A stretch of DNA of 31,462 bases from Pleurobrachia bachei (Eukaryota; Ctenophora; Tentaculata; Cydippida; Pleurobrachiidae): positions 46,456 through 77,917 of the forward strand of contig AVPN01000002.1 in NCBI GenBank assembly GCA_000695325.1, written 5' to 3'. Under the pieces are notes generated by a model. The model worked only from the letters and a program-made list of their open reading frames with translations, did not search any database and was not told the origin of the DNA. Of this stretch, positions 12,401 to 20,900 are shown piece after piece (within the stretch, counting starts at the first letter, position 1; each line of letters begins with the position of its first letter). Both the position numbers and the translations under genes were made by a program.

Positions 12401-13892
12401 AAAACAGTCGAGGAGAGAAAAACAAACGATCCATCATGTAGTAAAACGAGAAGTGAATTGTTATCAAAATCTGATCTACTAGAGATCTTATCTCTTGATA
12501 TCTGATCCCAATACGAATCTGATCGCAGTTGTATGTTCTGATCAACAATTATCTTGTTCAATCAACTTCAATTTCACCCCTGATCCCAATCAATAAACTA
12601 ATCAGTTTTTCTAGTGATTGTTTTGGTACACCCACATGGCACTGATCAGAATCCTCTCTACTCCTTCCTGAAAGTGAAAGAGAATCCAAACCGATCAAAT
12701 TCTCAAATATCCTTTCTCGTCAAGAAATTACTAATCAACCATCTTTCATCCACAAAACTTTGGCTTTCTCATAATTCTAAACATTCTCTCTTTCCCCAGG
12801 ATCAGGCGGCACAACGACCTCCTCTCCCTGACCCACCCCTCCACCAACTTCACCCTCCACTGGGATGGCCTCACGACAGTCTCCCTCACTATGGATAAAA
12901 GTTACTCTGGAAAGTTGTGTGGGCTGTGTGGTGATGTTGGTCTGAAACAGAACCATGTCAAAGATCCACAGGGTCATGGGGCTCGCTTTGAGGTGGACAG
13001 GTTAGTCAAGTGTATTTTGTTTCATCTGTGAGGGTTCGGCAGACTAGTTGGAATTTATGCTGGGTGTCGCTAATATATAACCTCCCAGCTCCCTCAACTC
13101 CAGGTAAGATAGTCATGATCTAACCTGCTCCCTCCCCGAGACCTACCTTAGTTCTAACTCCCATCCCCTTCCCCAGGTATGATAGATGTAACGTGGCCGA
13201 TATCCCTAAGAACACGTGCACTAGCGAGGATGCAGAGAGGAATGCAACTGATCAGTGTACTGCTGCCCTGAACAGTGTCTCATTCACCAGATGTCATGGT
13301 AAGTTGGTTGGTTACCATGGTAACTAAATATCCGACCTAGGAAATTAGGATCGGGTGATTGTTAATTAGCCGCATAATATAATATTCATCAGTGATGAAG
13401 TCTAGTTTTCTCCTCCAGAGATGTAAGTTATCTCAACTCGTAGATATAGCACCCAAGTCCCAACACACCTCATTTCAGATATTGTATCGGTTGATCGGTT
13501 CATGGACTCCTGTGTATTTGACACGTGTGGGGTAGCCTGGAAGAGGGAATACCACACGGGCTTGTGTAATGTGCTACACGCGTATGCCATTGCATGTCAC
13601 GATCTGGGGGTAGATGTGAGTGGATGGAGATATGGAACACCCTGTTCACAAGAGGTAGGAAACTATTGGTGGATAGAATCATAGTTGTTATACGAAGTGA
13701 TTGTGACATTATATATTGTGTGCCTTTGTTTCCATTTCTTCACTTTACTGTGAAATACAATCCCTCTAACTCACATGCTAACTCACATTTTTCCAGCGAA
13801 TGCACCAAGTTGCGTACATGAGCAGACGGAAGAAGAGACGAAAGAGGTCCCTGGGTATCAGCGAGATGGACATAATGTTAGGAGGTGATTGA
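490..13892 (+). CDS. Secreted multidomain matrix protein: Tg1-Tg1-TSP1-Ig-Ig-Kazal-Ig-VWD-C8 (5' end outside)
   Basis: Main-path exons: 490-657, 837-937, 1567-1714, 1898-1991, 2200-2399, 2552-2685, 2930-3053, 3253-3383, 3502-3580, 3747-4022, 4157-4265, 4387-4513, 4600-4750, 7399-7564, 12800-13000, 13177-13298, 13479-13654, 13797-13892. All sites are GT-AG and phases agree, giving 866 residues plus TGA. Two thyroglobulin-1 domains (CHCV, CYCV) lead to a Ser/Thr/Pro linker, a TSP1 repeat (WSDWGPCSKECGGG), two Ig domains each split by an intron, a follistatin/Kazal domain (PLCGSDCETYYSQC), a third Ig (DSGTYSC), a VWD domain and a C8 module. In VWD the usual GDPH is GAGH, so Asp-Pro self-cleavage is not expected; CGLCG is kept. 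The tail is very basic (RRKKRRKRS, furin-like). Tg1 and Kazal modules often inhibit proteases. The first exon starts in phase 1, so a signal-peptide exon must lie upstream. I know no named gene with this order. Confidence 0.85.
938..1566 (+). other. Intron between the halves of the second Tg1 domain
   Basis: This 629-base intron has donor GTACTT at 938 and acceptor CAG at 1564-1566. It holds the palindromic transposon at 1222-1393. The rest is AT-rich, with no ORF I can support. Confidence 0.7.
1222..1393. mobile_element. Tigger/pogo-like MITE with TA target duplication
   Basis: The 172-base element begins CAGTCGGACCCCGATTTACC and ends with its reverse complement, flanked by TA at 1220-1221 and 1394-1395. 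The terminal match is about 22 bases and nearly perfect. Inside, the motif CCCCGATTTACCGG recurs three more times with variants. CAGTCGGACC-type ends and a TA target duplication are usual for the pogo/Tigger branch of Tc1/mariner DNA transposons. There is no transposase, so it is non-autonomous. The well-matched ends suggest a fairly recent insertion. Confidence 0.8.
1838..1872. repeat. Perfect 17-bp inverted repeat with one-base spacer
   Basis: Arms at 1838-1854 and 1856-1872 (AGCTTTTCTACTCAGCT and its exact reverse complement) are separated by a single A. In the transcript this would form a strong hairpin ending 25 bases before the acceptor of the exon at 1898, which is branch-site territory. 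Confidence 0.85.
3412..3461. other. 50-base block whose copy at 5936-5985 is its non-reversed complement
   Basis: The block lies in the intron between the halves of the second Ig domain. In copy 2 every one of the 50 positions is the Watson-Crick complement in the same left-to-right order (TAGTTGATCC here, ATCAACTAGG there), while flanks on both sides are identical and lengths agree. An inversion would give the reverse complement, which is not what is seen. See findings. Confidence 0.95.
3618..3712 (+). repeat. Degenerate short tandem repeat in the intron before the Kazal exon
   Basis: Variants of AAGACTC and GGACTGTGACA alternate through most of this 166-base intron (3581-3746). The repeat is also present in copies at 6142-6236 and 8229-8323. 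No function is visible. Confidence 0.5.
4287..4320. promoter_or_regulatory. Three perfect CRE/ATF palindromes
   Basis: TGACGTCA occurs at 4287-4294, 4299-4306 and 4313-4320, inside the 121-base intron that splits the third Ig domain. The octamer is the consensus for CREB/ATF-type bZIP factors. The cluster is copied at 6811-6844 and 8898-8931. Sites are certain; enhancer activity is inference. Confidence 0.5.
4875..4926 (+). pseudogene. Truncated second VWD exon at the A duplication junction
   Basis: The exon matches the first 52 bases of the full exon at 7399-7564. It then runs straight into copied intron sequence (from 2403) and has no donor at the proper place. The preceding exon (4600-4750) ends in phase 1 and the next Ig exon (5076-5209) starts in phase 1. 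Skipping this stub would therefore join copies 1 and 2 in frame. Confidence 0.8.
4927..7450 (+). repeat. Tandem duplication A, copy 2
   Basis: Exon copies lie at 5076-5209, 5454-5577, 5777-5907, 6026-6104, 6271-6546, 6681-6789, 6911-7037, 7124-7274, and the full VWD exon 7399-7564 runs past the unit end. The reading frame is open in every exon. Splicing from copy 1 into copy 2 is phase-compatible, so a protein with the Ig-Ig-Kazal-Ig block doubled is possible. Whether this is genuine or a haplotype joined by the assembler cannot be told from the sequence. Confidence 0.9.
7576..7597. mobile_element. Remnant end of the Tigger-like MITE
   Basis: CAGTTGGACCCCGATTTACC follows a TA, differs by one base from the end of the full element at 1222-1393, and is followed by unrelated sequence. 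A solo end lies just after the donor of the VWD exon. It is copied at 9663-9684. Confidence 0.6.
7879..8075 (-). pseudogene. 3' fragment of the SIX-like homeobox gene
   Basis: The last 64 codons of the SIX-like gene, including most of the homeodomain and the stop, are copied identically from 9966-10162. The fragment then breaks at the B junction into matrix-gene intron. It lacks the amino part and a promoter, so it is a passenger of duplication B. Confidence 0.85.
8076..10162 (+). repeat. Tandem duplication B, copy 2
   Basis: Exon copies of the matrix gene lie at 8113-8191, 8358-8633, 8768-8876, 8998-9124, 9211-9361 and 9486-9651. Two adjacent synonymous changes (TAT, TCT) distinguish the first exon from the other copies. 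The exon at 9486-9651 is the one nearest the next VWD exon at 12800, so transcripts may use either B copy with the same protein outcome. Confidence 0.9.
9652..9965. other. Intron start and 3' flank of the SIX-like gene
   Basis: This is an identical copy of 7565-7878. It holds the MITE remnant at 9663-9684, a purine-rich stretch with GGGGATATA repeats, and an AT-rich 3' flank for the minus-strand homeobox gene. I see no canonical AATAAA on the minus strand. Confidence 0.5.
9966..11336 (-). CDS. Divergent SIX-like homeobox protein, single exon, nested antisense
   Basis: This is an uninterrupted ORF of 456 codons from the tandem ATGs at 11331-11336 (the frame is open 36 codons further up, but that part looks like leader). 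Residues 1-329 are Pro/Ser/Thr-rich low complexity. Residues 330-400 match the carboxy half of a SIX domain (HPELQKLWFEAVYG, then LTPAVRYRLRKQNPVP). Residues 399-455 are a homeodomain ending QVKTFFKNKRSR, and the stop follows one residue later. Lys50, Asn51 and Arg53, which contact DNA, are kept, and Lys50 is typical of SIX proteins. Trp48 is Phe, which is rare. SIX proteins normally begin with a full SIX domain; here half is missing and a long tail sits in front. It lies in an intron of the matrix gene on the other strand. It is likely a nuclear DNA-binding regulator; a degenerate relative such as the ANHX type is an alternative. Confidence 0.75.
   Translation of the reverse strand: MMDRLFFSPRLFSIPPPPPLPPLSPYKFLPTAVCQETAHPVPHLSSGLPNGSLSSFAGSLPSGTTTSLPNIAVGSTTTSLPSKPLTSLPDTRPTRPPLDHSLARILNLSSELDELRSSVRLNRSTNMSDTVMDASHSSVLNLTAVKEELEELVGAASEPPAVKPPPTALFGIKPEPLAMSSPDLPPQIPEKQRATPSPLVDPTTIISPITIPPVPTTLAGIPSVPTTTTLASLRQGIHQGSVPVQQQPTILQPPIIPAVLQYQIGLPTMIHLPTTLPTMAHLPNTVPQPSVTLTVHTTGPPQQYNYIIPPSTTPPEITGPTSPELQMVQTAIRDIGDFARVKEFICNTTFPVNEHPELQKLWFEAVYGLTRTEKGLPRLTPAVRYRLRKQNPVPPSIASTTPVTNNFHSTDNRALMEEVWRVTRHPDQAILQTLSEQTGLSVRQVKTFFKNKRSRA
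10660..11760 (-). repeat. Tandem duplication C, copy 1 (1101 bp unit)
   Basis: The unit runs from the middle of the SIX-like gene, across its start, and 62 bases into a VWD exon of the matrix gene. Copy 2 is at 11761-12861. Only a handful of base differences are visible, all near the start region of the homeobox gene. Confidence 0.9.
11699..11760 (+). pseudogene. Truncated copy of the third VWD exon
   Basis: The acceptor and first 62 bases of the exon at 12800-13000 are present. The sequence then jumps at the C junction into the antisense homeobox coding region. No donor is available, so it should be skipped in favour of 12800. Confidence 0.8.
11761..12437 (-). pseudogene. 5' fragment of the SIX-like homeobox gene
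   Basis: The start codon and first ~225 codons of the SIX-like gene are copied from C copy 1. Reading then passes through the junction into antisense VWD exon sequence and stops after about 28 more codons. The half-SIX domain and homeodomain are absent. It keeps the same upstream flank as the intact gene, so if that flank is the promoter it could express a Pro/Ser/Thr-rich stub. Confidence 0.75.
11761..12861 (-). repeat. Tandem duplication C, copy 2
   Basis: This is the second copy of the 1101-base unit. Its right end continues into the complete VWD exon 12800-13000. Duplication D begins inside it at 12553. Confidence 0.9.
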
Positions 13893-14163
13893 CGGGGAAA
13901 ATCTAGTCAACAATGATAGAAAGAAGAATGATAGGAGAGAGAAAGTTCTGGAGAAAGAGACGCTGGAGGAATACAGTTAAATTTTAATGGTTGCCTCAAT
14001 TTCTTTTAGAATTTTAGCAATATAATATTAATAATTATTACTGCTATTCTCACGCGAGTTTTTAAAGTGCAACTACCGTGTTGAATGCACTTTTTCGTTG
14101 ATATATTGTTTTATTTGAATGTGTAAAAAGGGTGAATTGGACTTGGAAGTTCCTTATGAGGAG
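12553..14163 (+). repeat. Tandem duplication D, copy 1 (1611 bp)
   Basis: This holds the last four exons of the matrix gene (12800-13000, 13177-13298, 13479-13654, 13797-13892) and its 3' flank. Copy 2 is 6 bases longer owing to two small insertions, with scattered substitutions mainly in the first 200 bases. That is ordinary allelic or neutral divergence, unlike the A, B and E pairs. Confidence 0.9.
13893..14163 (+). other. 3' untranslated region and flank of the matrix gene
   Basis: The stretch after the TGA at 13890-13892 is AT-rich, with runs such as AATATAATATTAATAATTATTA. There is no canonical AATAAA, and no further exon or ORF is seen. Confidence 0.5.
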
Positions 14164-15780
14164 CTTGTTCAATCAACTTCAATTTCACCCCTGATCCCAA
14201 TCAATAAACTAATAAGCTTTTCTAGTGATTGTTTTGGTACACCCGCATGGCACTGATCAGAATCCTCTCTACTCGTTCCTGAAATAAAAGTGAAAGAGAA
14301 TCCAAACCGATCAAATCCTCAAATATCCTTTCTCATCAAGAAATTACTAATCAACCATCTTTCATCCACAAAACTTTGGCTTTCTCATAATTCTAAACAT
14401 TCTCTCTTTCCCCAGGATCAGGCGGCACAACGACCTCCTCTCCCTGACCCACCCCTCCACCAACTTCACCCTCCACTGGGATGGCCTCACGACAGTCTCC
14501 CTCACTATGGATAAAAGTTACTCTGGAAAGTTGTGTGGGCTGTGTGGTGATGTTGGTCTGAAACAGAACCATGTCAAAGATCCACAGGGTCATGGGGCTC
14601 GCTTTGAGGTGGACAGGTTAGTCAAGTGTATTTTGTTTCATCTGTGAGGGTTCGGCAGACTAGTTGGAATTTATGCTGGGTGTCGCTAATATATAACCTC
14701 CCAGCTCCCTCAACTCCAGGTAAGATAGTCATGATCTAACCTGCTCCCTCCCCGAGACCTACCTTAGTTCTAACTTCCCATCCCCTTCCCCAGGTATGAT
14801 AGATGTAACGTGGCCGATATCCCTAAGAACACGTGCACTAGCGAGGATGCAGAGAGGAATGCAACTGATCAGTGTACTGCTGCCCTGAACAGTGTCTCAT
14901 TCACCAGATGTCATGGTAAGTTGGTTGGTTACCATGGTAACTAAATATCCGACCTAGGAAATTAGGATCGGGTGATTGTTAATTAGCCGCATAATATAAT
15001 ATTCATCAGTGATGAAGTCTAGTTTTCTCCTCCAGAGATGTAAGTTATCTCAACTCGTAGATATAGCACCCAAGTCCCAACACACCTCATTTCAGATATT
15101 GTATCGGTTGATCGGTTCATGGACTCCTGTGTATTTGACACGTGTGGGGTAGCCTGGAAGAGGGAATACCACACGGGCTTGTGTAATGTGCTACACGCGT
15201 ATGCCATTGCATGTCACGATCTGGGGGTAGATGTGAGTGGATGGAGATATGGAACACCCTGTTCACAAGAGGTAGGAAACTATTGGTGGATAGAATCATA
15301 GTTGTTATACGAAGTGATTGTGACATTATATATTGTGTGCCTTTGTTTCCATTTCTTCACTTTACTGTGAAATACAATCCCTCTAACTCACATGCTAACT
15401 CACATTTTTCCAGCGAATGCACCAAGTTGCGTACATGAGCAGACGGAAGAAGAGACGAAAGAGGTCCCTGGGTATCAGCGAGATGGACATAATGTTAGGA
15501 GGTGATTGACGGGGAAAATCTAGTCAACAATGATAGAAAGAAGAATGATAGGAGAGAGAAAGTTCTGGAGAAAGAGACGCTGGAGGAATACAGTTAAATT
15601 TTAATGGTTGCCTCAATTTCTTTTAGAATTTTAGCAATATAATATTAATAATTATTACTGCTATTCTCACGCGAGTTTTTAAAGTGCAACTACCGTGTTG
15701 AATGCACTTTTTCGTTGATATATTGTTTTATTTGAATGTGTAAAAAGGGTGAATTGGACTTGGAAGTTCCTTATGAGGAG
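14164..15780 (+). repeat. Tandem duplication D, copy 2 (1617 bp)
   Basis: This directly follows copy 1, the junction falling after GAGGAG. The unique sequence that follows at 15781 is probably the original 3' flank of the matrix gene. Confidence 0.9.
14416..15509 (+). pseudogene. Second copy of the matrix gene's VWD/C8 terminal exons
   Basis: Exons 14416-14616, 14794-14915, 15096-15271 and 15414-15509 repeat the VWD (LCGLCGDVG), C8 and basic-tail exons, open and in phase to the TGA. Coding sequence appears identical to copy 1. It has no start or signal peptide. It could serve only as an alternative 3' end if transcription reads through the first terminator; otherwise it is silent. Confidence 0.7.
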
Positions 15781-16498
15781 ATGGCTTAGGTGACGACTCG
15801 TGAGTTTTCAGGATAGTGAGTTAAATTTATATCCCAAGTAGGGTGTGAGAAGAGATGAACAGATTCGACAGTCGACAGAAGAGTTGTACATCGATCTCTT
15901 TAGATTTTGAAAATATTTTTTTACTGCCCCTGTTTAACCTAGGCTGTAATTGAGATGATCATTTGGTGTACTACTCATACATTAGAATGAACACGTATTA
16001 CGAGGTGACATGGCCCTAATATTTTTAGCCAGAACTGAGCACCCAAATACCTAAATGTGAATGAGATGCCATTGAACCGGAGTGGTTTTGTAAGAAAGTG
16101 TCTTTATAATGTATTACTGTTACTTGACCCCATTTTACTGCAATTCCAAAAAAATAATCAATTGACTTCCATTTCGCCACTTCTTTCGGGAATAGATGGG
16201 GACCACTTTACGCTTGCCAGCTCATTGATCAGAATGATTTGTGCCGCGCAAATATAACGCCGCGCATTTACTATTGACGCGCGGAATGCCGCGCGATTTT
16301 TTAAGAGTTTTGAAATAAAAATCCAACTGCAACTTAACTCCTAAATTTTCTGTTTTCCACTAAAAACTTTTTTTAAAATCAAATTTTGAAATCTGAGATC
16401 TGAAGTGGAACTGTCAGCACGCCTCAGGCTTCTTACACTGACCCCATCTGATACGAGACCTATTGAATACAGTCTCAGCTGTCGATTGGTTCGTATTT
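15781..16498. other. Intergenic stretch before IRAK1BP1
   Basis: This is 718 bases with no supported coding region. It is AT-rich apart from the CpG cluster at 16243-16295. It must contain the promoter of the next gene. I see no TATA box. Confidence 0.5.
16243..16295. promoter_or_regulatory. GC-rich GCCGCGC cluster upstream of IRAK1BP1
   Basis: Four GCCGCGC/GCGCGG-type heptamers in both orientations occur within 53 bases, separated by AT-rich spacers, in an otherwise AT-rich region about 205-255 bases before the ATG. The spacing and palindromic nature suggest protein binding sites. The function is inferred from position only. Confidence 0.35.
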
Positions 16499-17506
16499 AT
16501 GGACAAACGAACCATCAGAGTGACCGGCAATTATGGGGAGGTCGTGCCCTGTGACCGTGTGGTTTTCGTTATCTCCTGTGTGAGCACTAAACCAAGCGCG
16601 GAAGAGGCAAATGAGAGCGTGGACAAGCGACAGAAATACATAACACAATGCTGCATAAATGAAGGAGGAAAGGATTTAAAGGAGAACTCACTTTTGTCTA
16701 AAAATGGCGAGATGTTTACCTTCATAAAAGGTTTGTTATGAGCCTGAACACTTCACCTCCTATCATTCACTGAAATTATACATGCGATTGAATCTATTAA
16801 GCAATGTAACTATTTTAGAGACAAGGGTTGTCCTGAATAGTGCTGAGAAATGCGAGACCCTTCGTAATCGGTTTGTGGAAAAACTCGACAACTCAATAAA
16901 AATACACGACTTTCTGTTTGGATTCAAGGAAAAGACTCAGGCTGATACGAGGTTTGTGATCATCTCAACTAATTCAGTTTTCATTTCTTTTTCTTCGCGA
17001 CGGTGTCTGGAAATTAAACCCGGTAATACTGCAAAAGCAATTTGGTCGGCACGATATCATGAGTCGTGAGTCAGTTTTAATTTTGGTAACCCCCCTCCTC
17101 CTTTACAGTAAGCGGGCCTTCACGAACGCGTGCAGGGTGGCTCACGACAAAGCGGTACATTTGTGTAACACAATTGATGTGAAACTGGGGGAATGTGTTC
17201 AGATCGAGGAGTTGAACTCAGATTGGGTGAAAGATTCTAATGTGAGTTAAACCTTATCTTGCACGACCCTGTTTCCCCACGCCCCAAACGCAAAGGAGGG
17301 TTAGAATAAAACAAGTTAAACCCGAATATAATAAGCCCCAGTTTTCACTAAAACGGTGTTGTTACTAGTGTGACAAACCGCTCTATTGAGCAAATAAAGT
17401 TTGGCTACAGCTGATTCACACCATTATCTTTCAACAGATGGCGAACGATTTCACTGAACGGGAGTACCGATGTACGGTAACAGCGGAATACCAGCTAATC
17501 TCTTGA
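16499..17506 (+). CDS. IRAK1BP1: IRAK1BP1-like SIMPL-domain protein
   Basis: Four exons (16499-16730, 16819-16951, 17109-17241, 17438-17506) join in phase to 188 residues. The ATG at 16499 directly precedes the domain. IRVTGNYGEVVPCDRVVF, then STKPSAEEANESVDKRQKYI, match the start of the SIMPL (DUF541) fold of IRAK1BP1 (human VQVSG...DRAQVVV...STKEAAAEAKKSV). NRFVEKLDNSI matches NFLVEKLDSSV, and the third exon (AHDKAVHLCNTIDVKLGECV) matches the helix and strand near the end. In mammals the protein binds IRAK1 and modulates NF-kB signalling; bacterial relatives have unclear roles. Human is about 260 residues and carries an amino extension absent here. AATAAA at 17391-17396, in the last intron, could give a shorter transcript lacking the final 22 codons. 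Confidence 0.85.
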
Positions 17507-17930
17507 ACCCATTTCTCTTCCCAACCAAAAAACCACCAAGCAACTTGGTGAACTCAGTTTTTATTTTGACGATCAGAGAGAATCCTCAATTGGATTATCG
17601 AAAATAGATTGTGAACCGAAATGAAAGTGACCAGTAAAAAGTGTGCATGATTTTTTGTAAAAAACTTCTGAATTTGATATAACCGATTGTCATTTTGTTT
17701 TTCATAACATCCGAGTTTTCACTTTCACCGATTCTCTTCAACAATCAGATATTCACTGGACTGCTTACTTGAAACTTATATAAACAGTATGTAGGTTTTT
17801 GTAAAATATTGTCTCAGCCTTTTTTCTAAAAACATGAGTTTCTCTATCCAAACAAAAGCCTTGAAATTTTTTTCTATCCCAATCCCTCGAAAAATAAAAG
17901 CCCTTGTAAATCCATCCCTTCATATATCAG

Positions 17931-20900
17931 AAGTGATGTAGAGCTGCTGCCAGTAGATAATATGTTGGAGAGTGAGGAACATAGCACTCTCTTTCCCGCT
18001 GGAAATACCACGATACTTGACCCCGAGCATGAAGAGGATAATCCTTGTGAAAATGAGGTAATTTAATGAATTATATCATTAGTTGATGGATTAATTAGTC
18101 AATTGATTAGTTGATTCATTGATTAAGTAGTTAGATACTATTTCCGTTTTTGTCACCTTTACGGCCTCCCTTGCACCCCCAGAGACCTCCCGGGGACGTC
18201 CCCAGAGATCACCGGAGGTGCAAGAGAGGCCTTTATTTTATCCTAATCAACCACCAGATAAGAGATGCACTGTGTAATTTACCACCCCCCCCCAGATAAG
18301 AGACGCACTGTGTAAGGCACTGGACGATGACGACATTGAGGAAGAGTGGGTTCAAGATCAGGAGAACATCCCTCCTCCCCCTACTACATCATCTTCCCAT
18401 CAACAGCAGGGCCAGGGGTCTAAACAGTATAGTAATGGAAACCATAACCAGTCAGGGAACAGTAATAAGAGCTTTGGAAATACCTTCAACAGTCATCAAA
18501 ATGTAAGATATTGTCAAATATAGCTGTGAAATCATCATGTCATGGTACAAATTGCTTTTGTCTAAATCTTCCTGCTACATATTAGTCATGTGTATCAATC
18601 AATTAGTTAATTAACGCAACTCTTTCTCTAGGGCCTGAAACACGCCTACCAACACAACGGTGGTCAATGGCCCATGGCACAACCACCTCTCCACCCCTAC
18701 CTAAAAGTTGGCCACTACCCAGTCCCTGCTCCCTACCACCCTGGATATCCCCCTCCATACCACCACCCTCCCTTCATGTATCCTCCCCCGGGTAACTTCC
18801 CCGCGGGAGGATTCGAGAGCGGGGGAACCTTTGATAGCCGAGATAGTAGTGAGGTGACGGGGAACAACACGGAACAGAGTCGGGATGAAGATTATAATAG
18901 CACCAAGAACTGGGAGAGTCAATGGTAATTAATTAATTAGTTAGCAGTCAATTAAAAACGTAATTAGTTAATTTTAACTGATAAAATATCGACTTTAAAA
19001 ATTCCCAATCCTATTCCAAGTCGTGATAGTAAATTACATCTCACATAATATTTCTCAGTGAGAGTCCTGGTTACCATGGTAACAGTTTACCGCTGGATAG
19101 TGAGGTCTTTCCAGAGGGCTCCTCAGAGATTGTACACCGCCCGGAACAACTAAACGCACTTTACCGTGCCAATGAGAGGTGATGTAGTCAGTAGTGAAAC
19201 AGTGCAGTTAGACCATGGCAGACAGTGAAACAGTGAGACCAGACAACGATGACAGACAAAAGAAGACACGAGATAGAAATGGAGATGTCAGACAGACTGC
19301 AGATCTGACAAAAAGATTGATAGGTAGAAACAAAGATGACAAACTGTCCCAATCTAACACTCTCCCAATCTAACTTCATGATAATATAGGAAAGTGGAGG
19401 AGATAACACAACAGTTAGCTGAAACCCAGAAGGAAATACATCAACTGAGGCACTCCTGTGGGAGTTTAGAGGCTGAGAAACGGATCCTTGAATCACAGGT
19501 ATAGTAATATCGATATACACTACAGACTACAATAATTATAGTTTTCTAGCTTTATCCAGCCCTAAATTCGTATAATTTAATCCTAAATTCTAAACATTTA
19601 CCACCGAATATTCCCATATAATGCTAAAAGGTACACCCTTCCTTCCCCGTGTTACAGTTGTCACAAAGTGCAGTGAAAATTAAGGACCTGGAGGAGACTG
19701 CAGAGAGGGAGAGATACGGGAGGGAGTCAGAGATGAAAAGTAATGGAGAGCTGAATGAACAAATCATCCAGTTGCAATTACAGTTACAGGTTTGTGAGGG
19801 AATACAAACATTTCAACTTATATGACTTCCAAACTTCCGTTTGTCTACCAATAACTCCAATTTGTACGTCGATACAAAATGTATCCTGCAGACAAAAAAA
19901 CTAGACTATAGTATACAGTCTCCAATTAAATGCACTAGTAGAACATACGAATCACGCCATCACACTGACGAACCAAATTCTCCCAGGAGCGGTCAAGTGA
20001 GGTGGAAAGGTTGAGTTACCAACTAAAAGACTCCGTGTCAAGAAAAGAATCGGAGAACTACGAATCCGCCCTGAAACGGCTCCGAATTGAGTCTGAACAG
20101 CAGATTACAGAGGGAAAGAAGAGGCTCGACGCTGCTAAACGGGATATTTATCAGAAGGACTTGGAGATAGAGAAATTGAGGGTGGAGCTACAGAATAGTG
20201 TTCGAAACAAGATGACTAGCTTGGAGGGGGAATGGAGGAGAAAGGAGGGAGAGCTGAAATTAGCACTTGAGGAATTATTACTGGCACTACCAAAGATGAA
20301 CATAGTCAACATGAAGCTGTAAGTAACTACATTTGTAAACCCTTATAAATTAGCTTTATTTAATTAGAGGACACTGCTCCATCTGAAACAATTTTCCGAA
20401 AGAAATCAAACGAAAATCATTACAGGACGACCTAACACATTCTCCCCATATTTTCAAAATTTTCAACATCTCCTTTCCTCCCCAGACCCCTGGTATCAGA
20501 GCTACACGAGAGTGACATGTCTGTCCTAGCCGGACATGTATCCACCATAACACGATGCCTCTGTGATTGTGAGGAATCACCTGCTACCCTGGCGGCCCAA
20601 ATTGAGGACTTGAGGAGTGAGTGTGATGTACTTCGACATACAGCTGCCCAAATGCAGGTGAGCGAGGGAGTAGTCTTTGGTGAGACAAAGTAATGGAGAA
20701 GTCTGCTATTTGCCTGCTACCTTGTTAACAGCAGTATGTTCTAAACCACCCACTCTCCCAGGATAGAGTGGTGAGCAGTGAGCGCCGTGAGCAGGAGGTA
20801 GCTAGCGGGAGTGATAGCAAGGAACGGCAGATATCATTCCTGCAGGAGGAACTAGCACGGTGTCAGGAGAAGGTTCAGACGCTTCATAAGGAGGTGAACA

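Noticed and set aside
13500-13709. Minus-strand ORF opposite the C8 exon
   Set aside because: It is a shadow of the conserved Cys-rich C8 exon, repeated in copy D2.
17834-17929. ATG at 17834 as the CEP152 start
   Set aside because: It is not in frame with the exon at 17931 without an extra splice, and no convincing donor was found. The first exon is left open.
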